DNA of 64,000 bases from CADEED01 sp963839685 (lineage in GTDB: Bacteria > Pseudomonadota > Gammaproteobacteria > Steroidobacterales > Steroidobacteraceae), in the NCBI GenBank assembly GCA_963839685.1, contig CAWIVS010000011.1, positions 682,001 through 746,000 on the forward strand. The letters are read 5' to 3'. The translations under genes and the position numbers were made by a program. Within the stretch, counting starts at the first letter, position 1. Each line of letters begins with the position of its first letter. Under the pieces are notes generated by a model that was not told where the DNA came from, made no database searches, and worked only from the letters and a program-made list of their open reading frames with translations. Shown here one piece after another: positions 1 to 8,191 of the stretch.

Positions 1-427
1 CCATGATGCGTTTGTCCACCTGGTGACCCGGGATGATGTCGCCGTACAGGCGTTTGCCTTCCTCCGCGAACCACTCGATGAAGGAGGCGGCGTAGGCGAT
101 CTCGCCGCGGGATTCTGCCAGCGGCTTGCCTTGCTCGGCGGTCATGATGATCGCGAGATCGTCGACATGGGCCAGCATCAGGTCGAACCACTTGCGCATC
201 AGTCGTGCGCGCTCGGCCGCGGTTTTTTTTGCCCAGGTGGGCAGCGCGGCATGCGCGGCTTCGATGGCGCGGCGCGTCTCCGCGCCACCCATGTGCGGCA
301 CTGTGCCCAGCAGGTCAGCGTTCGCCGGATTGCGGACCTCGATAGTGAGTCCGGAATCGGCGGCGAGCCACTGCCCGCCAATGAGGCAACGCTGCTTCCA
401 CAGCGCCGGGTCGCTGAGCTTGATCAT
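1..427 (-). CDS. gabD: Succinate-semialdehyde dehydrogenase GabD, N-terminal part (runs off left edge)
   Basis: Reading leftward from an ATG at 427, the open frame continues to the window edge with no stop (about 142 residues). It oxidises succinate semialdehyde to succinate with NAD(P)+, feeding GABA and related carbon into the TCA cycle. The visible part follows the GabD N-terminus closely, including an NPAN stretch near residue 33, an EQGKPLAE stretch near residue 100 and an SFIEWFAEEGKR stretch near residue 117. The catalytic Glu and Cys lie beyond the window. The ATG overlaps the stop of the upstream dienelactone hydrolase (ATGA, 424-427), so the two are probably co-transcribed. GabD is preferred over other aldehyde dehydrogenases by the N-terminal pattern; the exact substrate is inferred. 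Confidence 0.85.
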   Translation of the reverse strand, partial: MIKLSDPALWKQRCLIGGQWLAADSGLTIEVRNPANADLLGTVPHMGGAETRRAIEAAHAALPTWAKKTAAERARLMRKWFDLMLAHVDDLAIIMTAEQGKPLAESRGEIAYAASFIEWFAEEGKRLYGDIIPGHQVDKRIM

Positions 428-1098
428 TTCTTCTCCAGGTGCGTAACCAGGAATGCCAGCGTGCGTTCGCGCGCGAGGCTTGCGCTGGCGGCATCGTAGC
501 TGCCGCGTTCGTCGCAGTTGAAGCCGTGGTCCGCGGGGTAAACGTGGAACACGCCGTTCGGATCCGCCGCGCGGATCTTGTCGATGTCCGGGGGCGGAAT
601 ATAGGGATCCTTATCGCCGAAGTGATACATCACCGGTCGTTTCGGTGACTTGCCGAGGTGATCCTTGGCGATCTGGCCGCCGTAGTACGCGACGGCACAG
701 CTGATGGGCAGGTCGCAGGCGGCGAGATAGGCGAGCGTTCCGCCCCAGCAGTAACCGACCACCGCCACCCGGCCGGCGTGTTTGACCACGTTGATCGACG
801 CGGCGAGGTCGAGCAGCGTCTTCTCTTTCGGGATCTGCATGCGGTAACCGCGACCTTCCTGCGTCGACTTTTCCGAGTAGTCGAGCTCGATGCCGCGGCG
901 GATGCGGTCGAACAAACAAGGCGCGATGACCAGATAGCCATCCGCCGCAAACCCATCCGCGACGCCGCGAATGTGATGATTCACGCCGAAGATTTCCTGC
1001 GCAATCACCAGCACACCACGCGGCGCACCCGTGGCTGGCGTGAGCCAGGCATTGAATTCATGGCCGTCGCGCGCCATGAGCGTGGTGTATTCACCCAT
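424..1098 (-). CDS. Dienelactone hydrolase family protein
   Basis: A 224-residue cytoplasmic alpha/beta hydrolase. The triad is visible: Cys nucleophile in GYCWGG (about residue 115), Asp in FGDKDPYIP and His in the ADHGFNC segment. Family members open cyclic dienelactones in chloroaromatic degradation, but many act on other small esters or lactones, so the substrate is unknown. The frame is open further upstream, but ATG 1098 is chosen because an AGGAG lies 7 bases before it and the family N-terminus starts there. Its stop overlaps the start of gabD, suggesting a short catabolic operon. Family assignment is firm; pathway is inference. Confidence 0.92.
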   Translation of the reverse strand: MGEYTTLMARDGHEFNAWLTPATGAPRGVLVIAQEIFGVNHHIRGVADGFAADGYLVIAPCLFDRIRRGIELDYSEKSTQEGRGYRMQIPKEKTLLDLAASINVVKHAGRVAVVGYCWGGTLAYLAACDLPISCAVAYYGGQIAKDHLGKSPKRPVMYHFGDKDPYIPPPDIDKIRAADPNGVFHVYPADHGFNCDERGSYDAASASLARERTLAFLVTHLEKK

Positions 1099-1212
1099 GG
1101 GGCGACTCCTGCTCGGTGGACTCGATGAAAGGAATGCATTTTGCCACCGGCTGATCATGCGGCCTAACCCCCGAAGGTAATATCCGTGGCTCCTGTGTGT
1201 AGGGAGAAGCCC

Positions 1213-1659
1213 ATGAAGGCGACATTTCGCAGTCTGATGCTGCTGTGCATGGCGGCACATGCTGCCGCGGCCGACAATCTTGTGCGCCTGGCCGAAGAAG
1301 TTCGTGCCACCGAAGTGGCCTTCGCGAAAACTCTGGCCGATCGAGATGTGAAGACATTCCGGGCGATGATCGCGCCAGACGTCATCTGGCTGGCCGACGT
1401 GCCACTACGCGGGCCCGACCAGGTCCTGACGCGCTGGCAGAAATACTTCGACGCGCCGCAAGCGCCGTTTTCGTGGAGTCCGGAGCTGGTGGAAGTCCAG
1501 GACGGCGGCCGGCTGGCGTTGAGCACGGGTCCGGTTCTCGATTCCGTCGGCAAGCGTGTCGGGACCTACACCTCCATCTGGCGGCGCGAACCGACTGGCG
1601 AATGGAAAATCATCTTCGATCGAGGCTGCCCGTCCTGCGCGTGCGCGGAAACTCACTGA
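1213..1659 (+). CDS. Exported NTF2-like/SnoaL-type (DUF4440-like) protein
   Basis: A 148-residue protein with an N-terminal signal peptide (hydrophobic LMLLCMAAHAAAA, cleavage probably before DNLV). The remainder fits the cone-shaped NTF2-like fold of about 120 residues: an early helix with AFAKTLADRD, then strands with DVIWLADVPLRG and ending WKIIFDRGC. Such domains bind small ligands or act as simple enzymes; no catalytic assignment is possible. The start is set by GGGAG at 1202-1206 followed by ATG 1213. The C-terminus carries an unusual Cys-rich tail (CPSCAC) that could bind metal or form disulfides in the periplasm. It is convergent with the FAH gene and overlaps it by 7 bases. Confidence 0.72.
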   Translation: MKATFRSLMLLCMAAHAAAADNLVRLAEEVRATEVAFAKTLADRDVKTFRAMIAPDVIWLADVPLRGPDQVLTRWQKYFDAPQAPFSWSPELVEVQDGGRLALSTGPVLDSVGKRVGTYTSIWRREPTGEWKIIFDRGCPSCACAETH

Positions 1660-2645
1660 CCGCCGGACCGCACCACGCGATTATCCAGCGACCCGAAAAT
1701 GTCCTGGTGGTCCGCGTCGAACATCTGGATCGAGACGCGGTCACCGAATTTCAGGAAGGGTGTACCGGGACTGCCGCGCTCGAGCTGCTCGAGCATGCGT
1801 TTCTCGGCCAGGCAACTCGCGCCGCGGCTGCGGTCATAGTTCGACACCGTGCCGGACCCCACGATGGCGCCGGCGCCCAGGCGGCGCGTGCGCGTGACGT
1901 GCTCGATCAGCTGCGCGAAGCTGAAGGTCATGTCGACGCCCGCGTCGGGCCGTCCGAAATCCACGCCGTTTATGCGGCTGAGGAGCGGCAGGTGAACCTT
2001 GCTGTCGTGCCACGCCTTTCCCAGCTCGTCGGGCGTCACCGCGACCGGCGCGAAGGAAGTCGCGGGCTTGGACTGGTAGAAGCCGAAGCCCTTGGCGAGC
2101 TCCCCGGGAATGAGGTTGCGCAACGACCAGTCGTTGACCAGCGTGAGTAGTTTGATGTGGCCGGCGGCATCGGCCGCCGAGGTGCCCATGGGTACGTCGT
2201 CGGTGATCACCGCGATTTCGGCCTCGAGATCGATCCCCCAGGCTTCGTCGGCGAACGGCACATCGTCGCGCGCGCCGAGCAGGTCGTCCGAGCCGCCCTG
2301 GTAGACCAGCGGATCGGTCCAGAACGAGGCCGGCATTTCCGCGCCACGCGCCTTGCGCACCAGTTCCACGTGATTGACGTAGGCACTGCCATCCACCCAC
2401 TGAAAGGCGCGCGGCAGCGGCGCGGCGCATTGAGAGATGTCGAAGGCGGTCGCTCCCGGCGGCGCCGGGCTGGCTTCCAGTTCCGCAGCGCGCTCGGCGA
2501 GGCGCGGCGCGAGGGTGTCCCAGTCGTCGAGCGCCGCCTGCAACGTGGCGGCGATGCCGGGCACCGGCAGGCAACGGCTCAGGTCGCGGCTCACGATGGC
2601 CAGCCGGCCGTCGCGGCCGCCCCGCCTGAGAGTGGCGAGCTTCAC
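1653..2645 (-). CDS. Fumarylacetoacetate hydrolase family protein (putative fumarylacetoacetase)
   Basis: A 330-residue protein of the FAH family, which cleaves fumarylacetoacetate to fumarate and acetoacetate in the last step of tyrosine breakdown. The acidic metal-site region is visible around residues 130-150 (DLEAEIAVITDDVPMG), followed by NDWSLRN and a C-terminal GSGTVSN segment typical of the family. Start is a GTG at 2645 that overlaps the stop of the homogentisate dioxygenase gene (GTGA), indicating translational coupling. The neighbour supplies the substrate two steps upstream; no maleylacetoacetate isomerase is seen beside it. Family assignment is strong and the pathway role follows from context. 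Confidence 0.88.
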   Translation of the reverse strand: MKLATLRRGGRDGRLAIVSRDLSRCLPVPGIAATLQAALDDWDTLAPRLAERAAELEASPAPPGATAFDISQCAAPLPRAFQWVDGSAYVNHVELVRKARGAEMPASFWTDPLVYQGGSDDLLGARDDVPFADEAWGIDLEAEIAVITDDVPMGTSAADAAGHIKLLTLVNDWSLRNLIPGELAKGFGFYQSKPATSFAPVAVTPDELGKAWHDSKVHLPLLSRINGVDFGRPDAGVDMTFSFAQLIEHVTRTRRLGAGAIVGSGTVSNYDRSRGASCLAEKRMLEQLERGSPGTPFLKFGDRVSIQMFDADHQDIFGSLDNRVVRSGGQ

Positions 2646-3769
2646 TTCGCCGTCTTCCAGCTGTCGACGTATCCCGGCCACTCGATCTGCGCGGCATTCG
2701 CCGAGACCTCGAGCGCATCGCGCGTATCGATCATGACGGCGTATTCGTCGGTGGCAGGCTTGGCCTGCTGGAAGACATTCTTGAGCGCCTTCGGATGCGG
2801 GCCGTGCGTGAAGCCGCCCGGGTGCAGCGTGATCATGCCGGGATGGATGTTGTCGCGGCTGAAGAAATTTCCCGCGTGATAGAAGATGACTTCGTCGTAG
2901 TCGTCGTTGTTGTGGAAGAACGGCACCTTCATCGCGCCGGGATCGGATTCGAATGGTCGCGGCACGAAGCTGCACACCACGAAGCGATCGGCGAGGAAGG
3001 TGGTGTGCGCCGAAGGCGGCAGATGATAGCGATGGCTCATCAGCGGGCGCAGGTCGCGCATGTTGATGCGCACCACGCACAGGTCGCCGTGCCAGCCGAC
3101 CGCATCGAGCGGATTGAATGGATAGGTCACGGTGGAGATGGCGTTGCGCCGCTTGATGGCGACGCGCCACTCGGCGCCGTCCTGCTGCTCGCGGAAAGCA
3201 TCATCGATGCGCGGCGTGTCGAGCATGGCTGCATCGAAGATTGCGTGTGGTCCGACCAGGCCCTTGTCCGGCAGGCGGAACGAATTGTTGGAGGCCTCTA
3301 TCAACAGCGCGAGCAGCGGTTCGCCGCATTCGACGCGCCACATGGTGCCGCGCGGGATCAGCAGGTAATCGCCGGCCTCGAAAGACAGGTGGCCATAGTC
3401 GCAGAACAGTTCGCCGCGCCCGGCGTGCACGAACAGCAGCTCGTCGCCGTCGGCGTTGCGCGCCAGCGCCGGCATGTTCGACTCGCAGCGCCAGAAGCGC
3501 ACGCGTACCGCGGCGTTGTGCAGCAGCTCCGGGGCCGCCCACGGCGAGTCCTGGGTGCGCGTCAGTTTCATGCAGTCGAACGCGTGCGGCTGCAGTGGAC
3601 CTTCGAAATTCACCCAGCCCGTAGGCGGATGCCGGTGATACACGTGCGCGGCCGGGCCAAAGAAGCCTTCCTTGCTGATTTCGCGTTCGTAGGTGCCCGC
3701 CGGCAGGTCGGCGTGCGCCTGGCGTGATGCCTGGCCTTCGACCTTCGGAAAGTGGACGTAACGTTTCAT
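2642..3769 (-). CDS. hmgA: Homogentisate 1,2-dioxygenase
   Basis: A 375-residue cupin-fold iron dioxygenase opening homogentisate to maleylacetoacetate in phenylalanine/tyrosine catabolism. It is shorter than the 430-residue pseudomonad form but keeps the C-terminal iron-site pattern: HNNDDYDEVIFYHAG with the conserved His and Glu, then HPGGFTHGPHP with the last His ligand (about residues 285-335). Start ATG at 3769 gives the family-typical N-terminus. It is the first gene of a two-gene operon with the FAH gene (GTGA overlap). A compact dyad upstream could bind a repressor. Confident on family; the shorter bacterial subgroup may have relaxed specificity. Confidence 0.9.
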   Translation of the reverse strand: MKRYVHFPKVEGQASRQAHADLPAGTYEREISKEGFFGPAAHVYHRHPPTGWVNFEGPLQPHAFDCMKLTRTQDSPWAAPELLHNAAVRVRFWRCESNMPALARNADGDELLFVHAGRGELFCDYGHLSFEAGDYLLIPRGTMWRVECGEPLLALLIEASNNSFRLPDKGLVGPHAIFDAAMLDTPRIDDAFREQQDGAEWRVAIKRRNAISTVTYPFNPLDAVGWHGDLCVVRINMRDLRPLMSHRYHLPPSAHTTFLADRFVVCSFVPRPFESDPGAMKVPFFHNNDDYDEVIFYHAGNFFSRDNIHPGMITLHPGGFTHGPHPKALKNVFQQAKPATDEYAVMIDTRDALEVSANAAQIEWPGYVDSWKTAK

Positions 3770-3798
3770 GTGCCCTCAGGTCCCGAAGTCTCAATTTA

Positions 3799-3819
3799 GT
3801 TTCACTTGAAACCAATTGG
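3799..3819. promoter_or_regulatory. Candidate operator upstream of hmgA
   Basis: In the 60-base gap before hmgA, GTTTCA-CT-TGAAAC forms a perfect dyad (3799-3812), directly followed by the palindrome CCAATTGG (3812-3819). On the minus strand the dyad sits between weak -35-like (TTCCAA) and -10-like (TAAATT) elements 17 bases apart, a position where a bound repressor would block transcription. The dyads are seen directly; the promoter and regulator are inference. Confidence 0.45.
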
Positions 3820-3829
3820 AAGTGGCGGT

Positions 3830-5128
3830 TCAGGCTTTCTCGAGAATCGCGACCACGCCCATGCCGCCCGCGGTGCACACTGAAATCAGCCCGCGCCTGG
3901 CGGTGGAGGATTCGGACAGCTGCTTTGCGAGCTGCGCGACGATGCGCGTGCCGGTGGCTGCAAACGGGTGACCGATGGCGACGCTCGAGCCGTTCACGTT
4001 GAGCTTCGAGCGGTCGATGCTGCCGAGAGGCTGGTCGAGGCCGAGCCGTTCCCGGCAATACTCCGCCGATTCCCACGCCTTGAGCGTGCACAACACCTGT
4101 GCCGCGAAGGCTTCGTGGATCTCGTAGAAATCGAAGTCCTGCAGCGAGAGGTTCGCATCCTCGAGCATGGCGGGCACCGCGTAGGCGGGTGCCATGAGCA
4201 GGCCTTCCTTGCCGCCGACGTAATCCACGGCCCACTGCTTGCTGTAGCTGAACCACGCGAGGATGGGCAGATTGCGCTGGCGCGCCCATTCCTCGCTGGC
4301 TAACAACACCGCCGATGCACCGTCGGTCAGCGGCGTCGAATTGCCGGCCGTGAGGGTGCCCTGGCCGCTGCGCCGGTCGAACGCAGGCTTGAGGGTCGCC
4401 AGTTTCTCGAGCGTGCTGTCCGCGCGCACGTTGTTGTCCATCGTGACGCCCTGGTAACCGCTGACCACCAGGTCGCTGAAGAAGCCGCGTTTCCACGCCG
4501 CGCCGGCATTCACGTGGCTGGCATTGGCAAGCGCGTCCTGCTCGGCGCGCGGAATCTTCCAGGTCTTGGCCATCTGCTCGCAGTGTTCACCCATCGAAAG
4601 TCCGGTGCGCGGCTCGAGTACCCCCGGCATCACCGGTTTGAAATGCCGCGGGCGCAGCCCGAAGAACGGCTTGATACGCTGCCACGCGCTCCTGCCGCGA
4701 TACGCGCGCAGCAACAACTGCTGATAGGAACGCGGATAGACGATGGGCGGATCGCTCACCGTGTCGAAGCCGCCCGCGATTCCGGCGTCCATCTGCCCCA
4801 GCGCGATTTTCATCGCGATGGAGATCGCGGCATCCAGGCCGGTGCCACAGGCGCGTTGAATGTCGATGCCGGGAGTCGCCGGATCCAGCCCGGACGACAA
4901 CACGCATTCGCGCACCAGGTTGAAGTCTTTCGAGTGCTTGAGGACCGCGCCGCCCGTGACGTCGCCGAGCCGTTCGCCCGCGATGCGATACTTCGCCACC
5001 AGCGCCTGCAACACGGCGGTGAACATGTCCTGGTTGCCGACACGAGCATAGGCGCCGTGCCCGCGCACGAACGGGATACGCATGCCGCCTACCACCGCGA
5101 CGCGACGAACCTGGGATCCAACCAGCAT
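3830..5128 (-). CDS. fadI: Acetyl-CoA C-acyltransferase (thiolase, FadI-like)
   Basis: A 432-residue thiolase that cleaves 3-ketoacyl-CoA with CoA (beta-oxidation) or runs in reverse. All catalytic elements are present: acyl-accepting Cys94 in QRACGTGLD, the EIHEAFAAQ His, the GHPFAATGTR His and the C-terminal ISVCTAGGMG Cys. Length and the long internal loop (residues 135-165) match FadI rather than the 390-residue FadA/AtoB group. No FadJ/FadB partner is adjacent. The hmgA pathway ends in acetoacetate, so a thiolase here would fit, but linkage is only positional (61-base gap). Symbol is by similarity to FadI. Confidence 0.85.
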   Translation of the reverse strand: MLVGSQVRRVAVVGGMRIPFVRGHGAYARVGNQDMFTAVLQALVAKYRIAGERLGDVTGGAVLKHSKDFNLVRECVLSSGLDPATPGIDIQRACGTGLDAAISIAMKIALGQMDAGIAGGFDTVSDPPIVYPRSYQQLLLRAYRGRSAWQRIKPFFGLRPRHFKPVMPGVLEPRTGLSMGEHCEQMAKTWKIPRAEQDALANASHVNAGAAWKRGFFSDLVVSGYQGVTMDNNVRADSTLEKLATLKPAFDRRSGQGTLTAGNSTPLTDGASAVLLASEEWARQRNLPILAWFSYSKQWAVDYVGGKEGLLMAPAYAVPAMLEDANLSLQDFDFYEIHEAFAAQVLCTLKAWESAEYCRERLGLDQPLGSIDRSKLNVNGSSVAIGHPFAATGTRIVAQLAKQLSESSTARRGLISVCTAGGMGVVAILEKA

Positions 5129-5165
5129 GGCGATGCTCCACGTGAAGTGGCGGTTAGGATGCCAC

Positions 5166-5179
5166 GGCGCCCGGGCGCC
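5166..5179. repeat. 14-bp perfect palindrome in divergent intergenic region
   Basis: GGCGCCCGGGCGCC is an exact palindrome in the 142-base gap between the divergently transcribed thiolase and DUF885 genes. It could be an operator, but in DNA this GC-rich it may be fortuitous. Nothing else stands out in the gap. Confidence 0.4.
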
Positions 5180-5270
5180 GCGAAGATTCCGGCGCGGCGC
5201 ATGTCGACCGCAAAGGCCACAGACGGGCGCAGGGGCGCTTGCCGTGAAATGCGTCTGCTACCATCCGGGC

Positions 5271-7040
5271 ATGAAAAATCCCGCCATTCTCATCGCCGCG
5301 GCGGCGCTCGCCGCGTGCGCCACCACGCCCGAGAGCGGTCACCCGATGCCACGCTCAACGACCTGGTCGAGGAATACTTCGACCGGCAGCTCGAGCTGTC
5401 GCCGATGAATGCCACCGCCATCGGCGATTCGCGTTACGACGATCGGCTCGACGAGTCGACCAGCCCCGGCTTTCGCGAGAAGGCCTTCGGCATCGAAAGC
5501 GCGTTCCTGGATCGCGCGCGGCGCATCGATGTCGCGCGCCTGTCGCCGGCAGCGCGCATCACCAGCGAGATATTCGTCAGCGAGCGCGAACAGACCCTGG
5601 CCGGGCAACGGTTTCACGAGGAGTACATGCCGTTCAACCAGATGACCGGCCTGCCCATGGATCTCGCCGTGTATGGTTCCGGCAGCGGTCCACAGCCGTT
5701 CAAGACCGTGCAGGACTACGATCGCTTCCTGAAGCGCGTGCGGGAATTTCCGCGCTGGGCCGATGGCGCCATCGCGTTGATGCGCACTGGCATGTCACGC
5801 GGCATCACGTTGCCACGTCCGGCGGTCTCCAAGATGGTGCCGCAGCTGCGCGGCATCGCCACGCCGACGGCCGAGGCGAGCATCTACTGGGGGCCCATCG
5901 CCGCGATGCCGGCCGACTTTCCCGCCGCGGAGCGCGAGCGGCTCAGCGCGGCTTACGCGGCCGCGCTCACGCGGGAGGTGCTGCCGGCCTACACCCGGCT
6001 GGCCGACTTTCTGGAGCGTGACTATCTACCCGCGGCGCGCAGCACGGTGGGATGGAGCGACCTGTCGGATGGGCCATCCTGGTACCGCTGGCGAATCCGC
6101 AGCATCGACCACCATGGACATGCCGCCGGAGCAGATCCACGAGCTTGGCCTGCAGGAGGTGGCGCGCATCCGCGCGGAAATGCTCGCGGTGAAGCAACAG
6201 GTGGGCTTCCAGGGCGAACTCGATGCGTTCTTCACGTACCTGGAGGACGATCCGCGTTTCTATTTCACCAGCGAGCAGGAACTGCTCGACGCGTACCGCG
6301 ACGTGAAACGTCGAATCGACGCGCTGCTGCCGAAACTGTTCTCGACTTTTCCGAAAGCGGACTACGAGGTCCGGCCGGTCGAGCCATTCCGCGCCGCGTC
6401 GGCCGCGGGCGCCTCCTACCAGGCTCCCTCGGCGGATGGCTCGCGGCCCGGCATCTTCTACATCAACACGCACAACCTGCGCGCGCAGCCGCGTTTCGGC
6501 CTCGAAACGCTGTCGCTGCACGAAGCGGCGCCCGGGCATCACTTCCAGATCGCGATCCAGCAGGAGCTCACCGGTCTGCCGCGCTTCCGGCGCTTCAACA
6601 ACTACGTGTCGTACGCCGAAGGCTGGGCGCTGTACGCCGAATCGATCGGCAAGGAGCTGGGGTTGTTCACCGATCCGTACCAGTGGTACGGCCGACTGTC
6701 GGATGAAATGCTGCGCGCCATGCGGCTGGTGGTGGACACCGGTCTGCACGCCAAGGGCTGGAGCCGCGAGCAGGCAATCCGCTACATGCTCGACAACTCG
6801 TCGATGGCCGAGAGCGACGTGACCGCCGAGGTGGAGCGCTACATGGTATGGCCCGGCCAGGCGCTCGGCTACAAGCTCGGGCAGCTGCACATCAGCGCGC
6901 TGCGCGCCAGGGCGCAGGCCGCGCTGGGAACCAGGTTCGACGTGCGCGAGTTCCACAGCCAGGTGCTGCGCGACGGTGCGGTGCCGATGGACGTGCTGAC
7001 GAAGAAGATCGATCGCTGGATCGCCGCCAGCAAGGGCTAG
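5271..7040 (+). CDS. DUF885 family lipoprotein, putative zinc peptidase (frame interrupted twice)
   Basis: About 590 residues. Frame 1 from ATG 5271 gives a lipoprotein signal peptide with lipobox LAAC followed by ATTPES. Near 5330-5345 the reading continues in another frame (ATLNDLVEEYF onward), and near 6090-6105 it moves again (TTMDMPPEQIHELGL onward) to the stop at 7040. The catalytic signature HEAAPGHH is intact around 6520, followed by YAEGWALYAE, both typical of DUF885. Members are lipid-anchored metallopeptidases of largely unknown substrate. The second shift is +1; the first is -1 or +2. Matching family sequence on both sides argues for sequence error or very recent mutation. A paralogue lies at 58415-60216. 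Confidence 0.82.
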
Positions 7041-7382
7041 CTACTTGATGTAACCGTATCCGAGGGTCTCGATCTCGACCACGAGGCCGGCCTCGAAGAT
7101 GACCTTGCGCATGAGATGGTTGGGACCGAGGTTGTAGATCCAGGACTCGACCGGAACCTCGATGTAGCTCTCGCCGACGAAAAACGGGCGGCCATGGTCC
7201 CAGATGACCGGGCGGCGGAATACGCTGCGCAGCGTGATCACTTCGTCGGGTTCCCCGCACTTGGCGGCCACCTCCGAGCGCGAACTGCCCTCGGTGATCA
7301 GCTTGGAGCCACAGCGCATGGTCGCGAATACCGGTGAAGCGGCCAGCAAACCGAGAACCACGATGACGGCGGCGCCCTTCAT
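7041..7382 (-). CDS. DUF2845 domain-containing exported protein
   Basis: A 113-residue protein with a cleavable signal peptide (AAVIVVLGLLAASPVFA) followed by the compact DUF2845 pattern: MRCGSKLITEG, SEVAAKCGEPDEV with two conserved Cys, then WIYNLGPN and a beta-rich end. Function of the family is unknown; small periplasmic proteins of this type resemble SmpA/OmlA-like modules. Convergent with the DUF885 gene, the two stop codons being directly adjacent (TAG|CTA). Confidence 0.85.
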   Translation of the reverse strand: MKGAAVIVVLGLLAASPVFATMRCGSKLITEGSSRSEVAAKCGEPDEVITLRSVFRRPVIWDHGRPFFVGESYIEVPVESWIYNLGPNHLMRKVIFEAGLVVEIETLGYGYIK

Positions 7383-7459
7383 GGGTCAGACAATAGGCCG
7401 ATTCTCCTTAACGGACAATGAACATGGTTGCAGCGGCGGGCGCTGACGCGTCAAGCGCA

Positions 7460-8146
7460 ATGAACCTTTTTGCCGCAATACGGCACTCACTATTCATGAG
7501 TGTGGCAAGGCAATGGACGGCGCTTGCCCTGGTGCTGGGGCTCTGCTGCGCGCCCGCCGCGCCGGCCGGCGAGTTCACGCTGACGGCCGACGAGGCGCGC
7601 CGCGTGGAAGCGCGCCAGGTGGTGGTTCGTGCCAACCTCGATGCGAACCAGCGCCGCGGAACGGTACACGCCGCGGTGCGCATCGAGGCGTCGCCGGCGG
7701 TCGTGTTCCAGATGATGATCCGCTGCGGGGACGCCCTGCAGTACGTGCCTCACTTGCAGAAATGCCAGGTGCGCGACCAGGCGCCCGACGACAGCTGGCT
7801 GCTGGTCGAACAGGAGATCGATTTCGGCTGGTATGCGCCGCGGGTCAACTGGGTGTTCCGCGCCGAGCTGGCGGCCGATCGCAGCATCACCTTCCGGCAG
7901 GTGAGCGGCGACTTCAAGGCGAACGAGGGGGCCTGGGAGCTCGAGCCGACCGCGGACGGCGCCACCACGCTGCTGCTGTATCGCGCCTACATCGATCCGC
8001 CGGGTTTTGTGCCCAACTGGCTGGCGCGTTCGACCTTCCGGCGTGAATTACCGCGAATGTTGACCCAGCTGCGGCAACGTTGTGAGGCCGAACAGACCCT
8101 GCGCGCCGGCACCGGCGCCACTGCGCATCCGGCTCACCCCCATTGA
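7460..8146 (+). CDS. Exported SRPBCC/START-like protein
   Basis: About 228 residues from ATG 7460. An alternative ATG at 7496 gives a tighter signal peptide (ALALVLGLCCAPAAPA, cleaved near AGEF). The mature part matches the polyketide cyclase/START-like (SRPBCC) fold: AAVRIEASPAVVFQMM at the start, a central WLLVEQEIDFGWYAPRVNW strand pair and a C-terminal helix rich in Arg. Members bind hydrophobic ligands. The short spacing to gshA downstream suggests co-transcription but no functional link is evident. Ligand unknown. Confidence 0.75.
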   Translation: MNLFAAIRHSLFMSVARQWTALALVLGLCCAPAAPAGEFTLTADEARRVEARQVVVRANLDANQRRGTVHAAVRIEASPAVVFQMMIRCGDALQYVPHLQKCQVRDQAPDDSWLLVEQEIDFGWYAPRVNWVFRAELAADRSITFRQVSGDFKANEGAWELEPTADGATTLLLYRAYIDPPGFVPNWLARSTFRRELPRMLTQLRQRCEAEQTLRAGTGATAHPAHPH

Positions 8147-8191
8147 GTGATTGCGCATTTCGGGCGGCAGACGGCAAGATGCCCGCCCCGC

